Source: Oscillatoria nigro-viridis PCC 7112
GTDB lineage: Bacteria; Cyanobacteriota; Cyanobacteriia; Cyanobacteriales; Microcoleaceae
Length of the DNA: 64,000 nt
NCBI RefSeq assembly: GCF_000317475.1
Contig: NC_019729.1
Span: 6,400,501 to 6,464,500, forward strand
Reading direction: 5' to 3'
Part shown: in pieces, positions 45,051-52,851 of the stretch
Position numbering within the stretch: position 1 is the stretch's first letter
Layout: each line of letters starts with the position of its first letter
Made by a program: the position numbers and the translations under genes
The notes under the pieces: generated by a model
The model's input: the letters and a program-made list of their open reading frames with translations, nothing else
Database searches by the model: none
Told to the model about the DNA's origin: nothing

Positions 45051-46277
45051 ATGCTAGTTTTCGAGTTGAAAGCATACGGTAAAAAGCAGCAATTTGAAGC
45101 TGTAGACGAAGCAATTAGAACGGTGCAGTTCATCCGCAACAAAGCATTGCGCTTTTGGATGGAAAACGAAAAAGTCAACAAATACGACTTGAATAAATAC
45201 AGCGCCATTCTAGCGAAGGAATTCCCGTTTGGCGACGACTTAAACAGCATGGCCAGACAATCGAGTTCAGAAAGAGCGTGGTCGGCGATTTCACGATTTT
45301 ACGACAACTGCAAAAAGAAAGTCCCAGGAAAAAAAGGATTCCCGCAATTCCAGAAACACAACCGCTCCGTCGAATACAAGACTACGGGCTGGCGTCTGGC
45401 AGACGACCGGAAATCAATCACTTTTACCGATAAAAAAGGAATCGGAAAGCTCAAGTTAAAAGGAACGCGCGACTTACATTTCTACCAGCGCAGTCAAATC
45501 AAACGAGTACGCTTGGTGAGACGGGCAGACGGATATTATGTCCAGTTTTGCATTCAAGTTGACCGTTCTGAAAAGATTGAAATCACGGGTAACGCCATCG
45601 GGTTAGATGTAGGACTTAAAGAGTTTTACACTGACTCAAATGGTATTGCAGTTGATAACCCGCGTTTCCTCCGCAAGGGAGAACGCAGGTTGAAGAAATC
45701 CCAAAAACGAGTTTCAAAACGAGTCAAGGGTTCGCAAAACAGAAAAAAAGCTAGAGCGATTCTAGGAAAGCGCCACCTCAAAATAAGCAGACAGCGTAAA
45801 GATTTTGCCGTGAAGTTGGCAAGATGCGTCATCCAGTCTAACGACTGTGTAGTCTACGAAGATTTGAGGATTAAAAATATGGTGAAGAATCACTGTCTGG
45901 CAAAATCGATTAACGACGCTTCTTGGTATATGTTCCGAATTTGGCTGGAATATTTTGGCAAAGTATTCGGAAGAATTACGATTGCCGTACCAGCTAACGG
46001 AACAAGTCAAGAATGCTCTAGTTGCGGAACAATTGTTAAGAAAAGTCTCTCAACGCGAACCCACGCTTGTCGGTGTGGATGCGTATTAGATCGTGACTGG
46101 AACGCAGCTAAAAATATCCTAAGTCGGGGATTGAGTACGGCGGGGCACGTCGGAACTTGGATCTTAGATCCGAACGCTTGTGGAGAATTGACCGCTACCG
46201 ATGTTGAAGTAATTCTGCATCGGCAAGTCGATTCTGCGAATCAAGAATCTCCTCGGCTTTAGCCAGGAGAGTGTCAA
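44869..46277. mobile_element. tnpB-only IS200/IS605-type (IS1341-like) element
   Basis: Left end hairpins near 44873-44893 (CCCC...GGGG around CGACTTCAGT) and 44907-44922 (GGAGGCT/AGCCTCC). Right end hairpin CTCCT (46249-46253) with AGGAG (46265-46269), loop including GGCTTTAGCC that mirrors the left end. The right boundary is probably after GTGTCAA near 46277. No tnpA, so movement would need one in trans. The guide RNA is expected from the end of tnpB to 46277, with its guide in the sequence just after. Confidence 0.7.
45051..46262 (+). CDS. tnpB: TnpB RNA-guided nuclease, intact motifs
   Basis: 403 residues from ATG 45051 (MLVFELKAYGKKQQFEAV); a GTG at 45033 is an earlier alternative. RuvC acidic residues: Asp in IGLDVGLKEFYTDS, Glu in CVVYEDLRIKNM, Asp in VLDRDWNAAKNIL. 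The zinc ribbon is complete (SQECSSCGTIVKKS, RTHACRCGCVLD). So in contrast to the TnpB at 18866, every known catalytic residue is present. The tail after about 360 (TAGHVGTWILDPNACGEL) overlaps DNA expected to encode the guide RNA scaffold. Confidence 0.92.
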   Translation: MLVFELKAYGKKQQFEAVDEAIRTVQFIRNKALRFWMENEKVNKYDLNKYSAILAKEFPFGDDLNSMARQSSSERAWSAISRFYDNCKKKVPGKKGFPQFQKHNRSVEYKTTGWRLADDRKSITFTDKKGIGKLKLKGTRDLHFYQRSQIKRVRLVRRADGYYVQFCIQVDRSEKIEITGNAIGLDVGLKEFYTDSNGIAVDNPRFLRKGERRLKKSQKRVSKRVKGSQNRKKARAILGKRHLKISRQRKDFAVKLARCVIQSNDCVVYEDLRIKNMVKNHCLAKSINDASWYMFRIWLEYFGKVFGRITIAVPANGTSQECSSCGTIVKKSLSTRTHACRCGCVLDRDWNAAKNILSRGLSTAGHVGTWILDPNACGELTATDVEVILHRQVDSANQESPRL

Positions 46278-46305
46278 TGTCACCATCCAACAGCGCCGCT
46301 GCGTT

Positions 46306-46788
46306 CTATTCCTGTACTGAGATTGTATAGTTAGACTTGACTCCGGGTTCGAGAGTACCTACCCAAATTCTGTAAGAGCCTGCTTGCCAGTCTGAATCTA
46401 ATATGGCAGCATCTTTATTCTGACCTATATCGTCTCCGCAGCGCACCGCATTACCGGGGCCTTGTACGAGTAAGGTTGTGTCTTTGCCTCCGCTGTTGAC
46501 TTGGAGTGTGAGTTTTGAAAAGTTTTCCTGCAAGACTAGGATGTGGTCGGGAGTTGGGGTGGCAAAACCCAAACATTTGTTTTTGTGGCGATCGGCATTG
46601 GCTATGGCAGATAGAGAGTACGATCCGCCTGTGGAACCTCTCAAAACTGCTGTTGGGGCTGCAAAACCTCGCGATAAAGTTAAAGTGCCGAAATTGACTG
46701 TTTCTGCTAAAACTGGTAGGGCGGCGATCGCGGCGATCGCAGCCAAAAGCGCACCGTTTTTGAAATTGGCTCCCTGATTAAACAACAT
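46306..46788 (-). CDS. Exported protein, pre-peptidase-like beta domain
   Basis: 160 residues. Signal peptide (KNGALLAAIAAIAALPVLAE). The mature part begins NFGTLTLSRGFAAPTAVLRG and has strand-rich sequence with four Cys that could form two disulfides (KCLGFATP, VRCGDDIG) and ends SDWQAGSYRIWVGTLEPG with a GxYxIWVG pattern like PPC domains. I do not recognise a characterised member. The tnpB element lies just beyond its 3' end, 28 bases after the stop codon, so it did not break the gene. Confidence 0.6.
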   Translation of the reverse strand: MLFNQGANFKNGALLAAIAAIAALPVLAETVNFGTLTLSRGFAAPTAVLRGSTGGSYSLSAIANADRHKNKCLGFATPTPDHILVLQENFSKLTLQVNSGGKDTTLLVQGPGNAVRCGDDIGQNKDAAILDSDWQAGSYRIWVGTLEPGVKSNYTISVQE

Positions 46789-47017
46789 GGCAATACTCCT
46801 CGGTCACAACTTAAAATCACAACTCAGAATTTACCCATCGCAGCCCCTAAGAATTCAAACTGGGGAGGAAAAATAATTTTTTTTAATTTAGTTCAAAACC
46901 TCCTGGCTTCTCTTCCTTATGTCTATCAGGACAATCCCTGTACGATCGCGCTCGCTTGTGCCACTCGGATTTCTGCCACAGGCGATCGACTCATGTCCGA
47001 AATTGTACGGTGTCAAG

Positions 47018-47179
47018 ATGATCAATTTGATACTTTTAGCCTTGCTGTTGGCGATCGGCTCCCTATTGACACAGGCCTTGGTATTGTTACCTATAGGTCT
47101 ATCCGGCTGGCTTCACCTCCCTAATTGGCTGAGCCTGGCCTTGATTTTTCTGGCTATTTCTTGGTGCTTGGGGGATTAG
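47018..47179 (+). CDS. Small membrane protein before mrdA
   Basis: 53 residues from ATG 47018, two hydrophobic helices (LILLALLLAIGSLLTQALVL; LSLALIFLAISWCLGD). A longer in-frame start at 46919 adds a basic non-conserved run. I do not recognise it. Its position before PBP2, and its size, suggest a small inner-membrane protein, perhaps linked to cell wall synthesis, but that is a guess. Confidence 0.4.
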   Translation: MINLILLALLLAIGSLLTQALVLLPIGLSGWLHLPNWLSLALIFLAISWCLGD

Positions 47180-47336
47180 CAAGCAGTCATGAGTTATTAG
47201 CGATCGGTCAAAAGTTAACGATCAATTATTCCGCTTCCCCCAATGGTCAAGGGCCGAGCGGCCCCGGTTTGATGATGTATACTTCACAATTGACAATCAA
47301 GAATCTAAAATCTAGGATTTGACATCTACCTATAGA

Positions 47337-49163
47337 ATGATGCAACGACAAGTTTATTCAATCTCAGCATTTCACTCTTCTGACAAAACCCTGGGGGAAA
47401 CTCCTAAAAAACAGGATCGCCCGATACACCGGGCGATCGTGTTCATGCTGGTGGCAACAGGTTTGCTGGGGCTGCACGCTAGTAGGCTGGTGGAATTGCA
47501 ACTGATACAAGGGAAGCAAAACCGAGAACGAGCCGAAAACAATCGCGTTCGCCTAGTGCCAATGCCTGCGAATCGCGGACATATTATCGATCGCACAGGC
47601 AAGTTGCTAGCGGCAAACAATTTAGCTCGATCGGTATATTTGTGGCCGAAAGAACAAACGCCGGAAGAGTGGAAAGCGACAGCAGAAAAGTTGAGTCCGC
47701 TGGTTAAAATCCCGGTCAAAGAAATTTTAAAAAAATTAAAAGAGGTCGATCCTCTATCCTACAGACCGGTGCGGCTCAAGCAAGCAATGCCGCCAGAGGT
47801 GTTTGTGCCGCTAGCAGAACAGGTGGGACAAATGCGGGGAGTGGAAGTGCGGCCAGAAGCGAACCGCTACTATCCCGAAGGCAGTTTGGCGGCTCACGTT
47901 CTCGGATATATTGGCGAAGCTACCGCAGCAGACTTGAAAGCTCATCCCGAATATCCGATGGGGATGATTGTCGGTCAAATGGGCATAGAAGCGAGCTCTA
48001 ACAAGAAAATTGCCGGAGTTTGGGGCGATCGGCTGATCGAGGTAAATGCCCAAAATCAAGAATTGCGGCTGATGGGAGAGACACCGCCCAAACCCGGTGA
48101 GGCGGTGCAGCTAACCATAGACTTGTCCATGCAAAAAGCAGCCGAAAAAGCCCTGGGGAACCGCCGGGGAGCAGTAGTGGCGCTGGATGTCAAAACCGGG
48201 GCGGTATTAGTTATGGCCAGCCACCCGACTTTTGACCCCAATCTGTTTACGCGAAAAATCACTAAGGATGAGTGGGAAACTCTTCAAGACCAGGAAGATC
48301 CATTTTTGAATCGGGCCATGCAAGGCTACCCCCCCGGCAGCACCTTTAAAATTGTGACTTCCGTCGCGGGCCTGGAGTCGGGCAAATTTTCGCCGGACTC
48401 AATTCTGGGTACTTCGTCTTACATTACTGTGGGGGGAATTGATTTTAACGAACACAGCGGCGGTTACGGCGACATCGGCTTTCGGGAGGCTTTGGCTTTC
48501 AGCAGCAATACGTTTTTTTATCAAGTGGGGATGAGTACGGGGCCGGAGCAAATTTCTAAGTGGGGACACCGCTTGGGAATTGGCAAGGATACGGATTTGA
48601 AGCTTTTGGGGCTAGGCGGCGGCGCTCACGGTCAAATCCCGACGCCGGAGGAGAAGGAGAAAATTTATAAAGAACCTTGGTATGCGGGTGATACGGTAAC
48701 GATGTCCATCGGTCAGGGGTTGGTGTTGGTGACTCCTTTGGAGGCGGCGGTGATGGTGAGTTCGATCGCTAATGGGGGCTATCGGGTGAAGCCTCATCTT
48801 TTGACTTCTATGACCGGCACACCCCAGACTCAACGGGTAAAGATCGGGATAAAACCTTCGACACTTCAGGTGGTTAAGGAAGGACTGATCGCGGTAGTTG
48901 CCGAGGGTACTGGACAGGGGATGAATGACGGTTCGATTCCGCTGACGGGGGGCAAAACAGGGACTTCGGAGGTCATCGGACAGCAGGATCACTCTTTGTA
49001 TGTGGGCTTCGGGCCTGCTGACAAGCCGGAAATTGCGATCGCCGTGGTTGTGGAAAATGGCGGTTTTGGTTCTGTTGCCGCGGCCCCGATCGCCAAAGAG
49101 GTATTTCAAGCTTATTTTGGGCAACCGAAAAAGGTGAAGCAGTCAGTAGTGATTAGTCCTTAG
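47337..49163 (+). CDS. mrdA: Penicillin-binding protein 2 (PBP2)
   Basis: 608 residues from ATG 47337. Transpeptidase for peptidoglycan of the elongasome. One membrane anchor (AIVFMLVATGLLGLHA), a dimerisation domain, then the acyl-serine transpeptidase: Ser nucleophile in YPPGSTFKIVTSV (SxxK), SSNTFF (SxN), and TGGKTGTSEV (KTG). RGHIIDRTGKLLA is the PBP2 non-catalytic domain signature. Length and motifs normal. Likely works with RodA, which is not in this window. Confidence 0.92.
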   Translation: MMQRQVYSISAFHSSDKTLGETPKKQDRPIHRAIVFMLVATGLLGLHASRLVELQLIQGKQNRERAENNRVRLVPMPANRGHIIDRTGKLLAANNLARSVYLWPKEQTPEEWKATAEKLSPLVKIPVKEILKKLKEVDPLSYRPVRLKQAMPPEVFVPLAEQVGQMRGVEVRPEANRYYPEGSLAAHVLGYIGEATAADLKAHPEYPMGMIVGQMGIEASSNKKIAGVWGDRLIEVNAQNQELRLMGETPPKPGEAVQLTIDLSMQKAAEKALGNRRGAVVALDVKTGAVLVMASHPTFDPNLFTRKITKDEWETLQDQEDPFLNRAMQGYPPGSTFKIVTSVAGLESGKFSPDSILGTSSYITVGGIDFNEHSGGYGDIGFREALAFSSNTFFYQVGMSTGPEQISKWGHRLGIGKDTDLKLLGLGGGAHGQIPTPEEKEKIYKEPWYAGDTVTMSIGQGLVLVTPLEAAVMVSSIANGGYRVKPHLLTSMTGTPQTQRVKIGIKPSTLQVVKEGLIAVVAEGTGQGMNDGSIPLTGGKTGTSEVIGQQDHSLYVGFGPADKPEIAIAVVVENGGFGSVAAAPIAKEVFQAYFGQPKKVKQSVVISP

Positions 49164-49295
49164 TTATTGGGAATGGGGAATTGGGAATTGGGCATAGGGA
49201 ATTGGGCATAGTTTCTTCCTTCTTCCTCCTTCCTTCTTCCTCCTTCCTTCTTCCTCCTAACCAATGACTGCTGACTAATGACTGCTGACTACTGA
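49164..49295. repeat. Heptamer/14-mer repeat block after mrdA
   Basis: GGGAATT units (49170-49210), then three copies of a 14-base TTCCTTCTTCCTCC unit (about 49214-49258), then TGACTAC/TGACTAA units (49262-49300). All periods are 7 or 14. Confidence 0.8.
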
Positions 49296-51029
49296 CTAAT
49301 TCAGCCGCATAAATATAGTAGCTTTGCGAATTCCTGTTATTTCTCCCGTACTGGTGACCGTGAGCGATCGCAAGTGGTCGAACAATGGTCTTGCCGAAAG
49401 TTCAATTAACCTCAACAGCGGGATTTGTTTTTCCCAAATTCTCCTGCTGGAGGGCCAGTCTAAATAAAAATAGCCGTCGTTAGATGGCGGTAGCGGTTCA
49501 ATGCTGGTTTGAAAATCTTGATTGGCAACTAAAGAGCCTGTTGCGGCTGCTTCTAGTGCTGCGTCCATTGCTTCTACTGATGTGGTGAAAATTTCGTATT
49601 TGCCGAGGGTGGCTCGGACTCCTTTTGCCTCGGTTTCGATCGCAGTTTTTCTCTTATTTTCTGTCCCATAATTTTGGTTCGTTGTCAACTGCGTCCAAGC
49701 GGTAATTTTCTGGTTTCTGAGAGTGAAGCTGCCGATGCTGTATTCTTTGCTGCGGGCAATTTCATCGAGTTTGTCGATCGCTTTTTGGGAATCAGCAGAG
49801 TGTTCGGCGGCAAAAATCCAATCGGCACTATTTGACGAATTCGGAAGCACTGCTAAAGCGTATTCTCCTTGTACCCAGTCAAATATATCCTGCGGCAGGT
49901 TGACGCCCCAAAGTTGCTGAATGTCTGCCAGGGTGCGATCGACTAAATTTGAGACTTCAGCGTTAGCTGACACCGCAGATGACAAATCAGCCCAAAAATT
50001 CCTTAAATCGGTGCTGGCGACCGCGAAAGGACTGGCTGAGGGAATGTACTGCAAGGCTTGCACTGGTTCGGAGAGTGTTGGAGAAGCTGTGTTTTCTCGC
50101 GATGTCACTAAAGCAGTTTGAGCCAGCAATCCCCGTCGGTTGACTCCGACAGCAACTGCGAGAGAATTAAGAGAAACTTGGGGATTTTGCTCGGTTGCTG
50201 ACTGCGGGAGATTGACAAATGCTAAAGCGATTCTGCCTTGAGTTAGCTCCTGCAAAGCTTTTTGATATTCCGGGGCATTGTTGAGATTTAGGTTGGCTAA
50301 TTCAACGTTATTAATTGCCTCTCGAATCACATTCGGACTGTTGGCAAATAACACAAAATTTTGGTTTTTCTCAGAATTTAAATTACCGCCGATGGCTGCG
50401 GTTGCGAAGCTAGATGGCAACTTTGAATTCGGCAGAGACAACGGGTTAAAAGGCGAAAGCGAAGCAGATTTTTTCTTGGCTATTGGTGCTTGTTTATAAT
50501 TAATTTTCACCCCTTTATATAGTTCCGAACGAACTGTTTTATCGGCACGAGATTGTTTTCGCCAGTACGAGTCGAGAAATTGTTGGCTGCGATCGACCTT
50601 TTGGGAGGAAACCGCCAGCAAAAACCCGGTTTCTTTGCCGTTGCTGCTGTCGCCATCCAAATCTGGCGTTGTGACGGCGAGAGTAATTTCGTCACCTATC
50701 CAAGGTTGGATATCTCGACTGTAATCCAGGTTTGTATTTGCGAGGAGACTTTTTTTAATTTGCTCAAATTCCGCGTGCGATCGACTTCTTTCTTCGGGAG
50801 TGGCAAAAACTTGCCGCAATGCTTCGAGGCGATCGGGATTTACCAGCATTGAAGCTAACAAAGGTGCTTGTTTCGAGACAAACACAGCCGCAGCCGGAGT
50901 AGTTGTCGGCCCGCCGTTGAGTAAATTCAGGGGAGTTTGAGTTGTCAGCCAGTAAAAACCGCCGGCACTCAAGCCTAAGAGTGCCAAGACGCCAGCAATG
51001 AGGAAAGAAAAGAACGATCGCAGCTTCAT
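49296..51029 (-). CDS. DUF3352 membrane-anchored protein
   Basis: 577 residues from ATG 51029. N-terminal membrane anchor (SFFSFLIAGVLALLGLSA), then a large extracytoplasmic region of beta strands. AAAVFVSKQAPLLASMLVNP, DIQPWIGDEITLAVTTPDLD and VVATSDLRNFW-like ASTDLRNFWADLS blocks match DUF3352. Function is unknown in the family. The C-terminal blocks (YFYLDWPSSRRIW) are typical. Head-to-head with Uma2, tail-to-tail with mrdA. Confidence 0.8.
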   Translation of the reverse strand: MKLRSFFSFLIAGVLALLGLSAGGFYWLTTQTPLNLLNGGPTTTPAAAVFVSKQAPLLASMLVNPDRLEALRQVFATPEERSRSHAEFEQIKKSLLANTNLDYSRDIQPWIGDEITLAVTTPDLDGDSSNGKETGFLLAVSSQKVDRSQQFLDSYWRKQSRADKTVRSELYKGVKINYKQAPIAKKKSASLSPFNPLSLPNSKLPSSFATAAIGGNLNSEKNQNFVLFANSPNVIREAINNVELANLNLNNAPEYQKALQELTQGRIALAFVNLPQSATEQNPQVSLNSLAVAVGVNRRGLLAQTALVTSRENTASPTLSEPVQALQYIPSASPFAVASTDLRNFWADLSSAVSANAEVSNLVDRTLADIQQLWGVNLPQDIFDWVQGEYALAVLPNSSNSADWIFAAEHSADSQKAIDKLDEIARSKEYSIGSFTLRNQKITAWTQLTTNQNYGTENKRKTAIETEAKGVRATLGKYEIFTTSVEAMDAALEAAATGSLVANQDFQTSIEPLPPSNDGYFYLDWPSSRRIWEKQIPLLRLIELSARPLFDHLRSLTVTSTGEITGIRKATIFMRLN

Positions 51030-51165
51030 ACAACAAGGACTAATGACCACAGTCTATTATTAACTACAGTAGCGCATGACCGTAGCTGTCGGCCGAGACT
51101 TTTTGTTCAGTTCGCAAAACAAAAAGATCAACTAAAATATACTCAAGCTTTAAAACCCAAGTAAA

Positions 51166-51792
51166 ATGCTAACAATATCAACGCCCCCCGAACAGCGAGT
51201 TTTACTCCCCAATATCAGTTGGCAGTTATATGAAAGCCTGCTAGGGGAACTGGGCAACAAACGTTCCGCCAGAATTGCCTATCATCAAGGTCAATTAGAA
51301 ATTATGGTGCCGCTACCGGAACATGAAAATCGCAACAGACTGATCGATCGCTTAATTGTAACTCTCATAGAAAAACTCAATCTGGAGTACAACCCCTTTG
51401 GCTCGATGACGATTAAAAAACGCCAAAAAGCAGCGGGAAAAGAACCAGATTCATGCTATTATATCCAGAATGAAGCACTGGTCAGAGGGAGAACAGAATT
51501 AGACTTTGCTCGAGATCCGCCGCCAGATTTAGCACTGGAAATTGATATTACCAGCAGTTCCTTAAATCAATTCGATTTATATGCAGATTTAGGCGTACCA
51601 GAAATTTGGCGGTACGACGGACGAAACATCAAGTTTTATCACTTGCAAAATGGCGAATATGCCGAGTGCAATTTTTCCCGGGCTTTCCCGATGCTACCGA
51701 CTGCAAAAGTTGACGAATTTATCGATCGCACTCAAACTACAGGCGCAAGCGCAGCAGTGCGAGAATTCCGGGAATGGGTCAATCGATTTTAG
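51166..51792 (+). CDS. Uma2-family putative endonuclease
   Basis: 208 residues, DUF820/Uma2. Restriction-endonuclease-like fold: acidic PDLALEIDITSSS and YADLGVPEIWRYDG carry the PD-(D/E)xK-like residues. N-terminus LPNISWQLYESLLGELGNKR. These families are greatly expanded in cyanobacteria, where their role is unknown. Monocistronic. TTTTAGA heptamers (51786-51822) lie at its 3' end. Confidence 0.85.
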   Translation: MLTISTPPEQRVLLPNISWQLYESLLGELGNKRSARIAYHQGQLEIMVPLPEHENRNRLIDRLIVTLIEKLNLEYNPFGSMTIKKRQKAAGKEPDSCYYIQNEALVRGRTELDFARDPPPDLALEIDITSSSLNQFDLYADLGVPEIWRYDGRNIKFYHLQNGEYAECNFSRAFPMLPTAKVDEFIDRTQTTGASAAVREFREWVNRF

Positions 51793-51813
51793 ATTTTAGA
51801 TTTTAGATTTTAG

Positions 51814-52074
51814 ATTTTAGAATTGAAGCATTCACTTGCGCGAAATAAATACGTTCGGCAAGTTTCATCGGATATAGGTTTTTTATTTTTCCACGGATGA
51901 ATCACGTGGCGGGTATCCTGGATGCTTGATTGTCAATCGATTTGAGATTTGAGATTTGAGATTTTAGAATTGAAGCATTCACTTGCGCGAAATAAATACG
52001 TTCGGCAAGTTTCATCGGATACAGGTTTTTTATTTTTCCACGGATGAATCACGTGGCGGGTATCCTGGATGCTT
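51814..52074. repeat. Two near-identical 114-bp copies, 147 bp apart
   Basis: Copy 1 51814-51927 and copy 2 51961-52074 differ at one base that I could see (TATAGG/TACAGG). Each contains GAATCACGTGGCGGGTATCC and CCACGGATGAATC. The spacer is TTTGAGA heptamers. A recent duplication, upstream of nothing on either strand (between convergent genes). Confidence 0.85.
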
Positions 52075-52110
52075 TCGGTAAAAAATCAAAAAAATCAGTA
52101 ATTGTGCAGT

Positions 52111-52716
52111 CTACCACGGCACTCCTCGCGCATCGGAAAAATCTGCATCTAGAACCGCCCCCGGATCGAATACAGCATCAGTTAAATCAGCCTTTCTAAA
52201 CGACGTTACCGACAATTTTTCTATTTCTTCAACAGCGATAAAAAAGCCGATCGCAGTTAACCCAAGAATTACCCCAGAAACCAAAAATAAGACAATTCCC
52301 CTGATAGTATCTCCGCCCAAAAAGGTCACAATACCGCTAGCCCCGATCGCAGCAGCAGCCCCAGCCACAGCCCCCGCCACAATTCCCGCCTCGCCCCGAG
52401 TCGCAGCAATCGCCGTAGCAGCCGTTCCGGCCACCGCCACAGCCCCCGCATCTGCCCCGGCAATCAGTCCAGTCAAAGCCCCAGCCGCCGTCACTGTCAC
52501 CGCTGTCACCCCAGCCCTAGCAATCAAATTTCTCACCCGCCTGCGGCTTTGTCCGGTTCTGACACCCTGAAAATTTGCCCCCCTCAAAATCGCCCCGGTG
52601 AAATTGCAGCCTCGAATGTCGCAACCGCTGAAATTCGCCCCTGACAAGTCAAGCCCTTTAAAAGAACGGTTCCGCAAGTTTTGGTTGGCAAAATTGAGAT
52701 TTCGAGGTAAAGTCAT
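52111..52716 (-). CDS. Pentapeptide-repeat protein with Ala/Gly membrane segments
   Basis: 201 residues. N-terminal five to six pentapeptides (FKGLDLSGANFSGCDIRGCN), then a long Ala/Gly/Val-rich hydrophobic middle (about 60-150) likely to form three to four membrane helices, then a helix near 155-170 and more pentapeptide-like residues at the end (ADLTDAVFDPGAVLDADFSD). The split repeat suggests that the beta-helix part faces one side of a membrane. Function unknown. Confidence 0.75.
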   Translation of the reverse strand: MTLPRNLNFANQNLRNRSFKGLDLSGANFSGCDIRGCNFTGAILRGANFQGVRTGQSRRRVRNLIARAGVTAVTVTAAGALTGLIAGADAGAVAVAGTAATAIAATRGEAGIVAGAVAGAAAAIGASGIVTFLGGDTIRGIVLFLVSGVILGLTAIGFFIAVEEIEKLSVTSFRKADLTDAVFDPGAVLDADFSDARGVPW

Positions 52717-52851
52717 TCGATTTTAGATTTTAGATTTGAGATTTTAGATTAACCAAGCAAAGGGCTGGGATTTTAGATTTTAGATTAGAGATTTTAGATT
52801 AACCAAGCACAGGGCATTTAGAATAAAGCCTGTGGTTTATAACGAGTTTCC
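52717..52851. repeat. TTTTAGA heptamers before purL
   Basis: TTTTAGA units with TTTGAGA variants around 52720-52800, in two blocks joined by AACCAAGCAAAGGGC. They lie between divergent genes and cover most of the purL upstream region. Confidence 0.8.
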
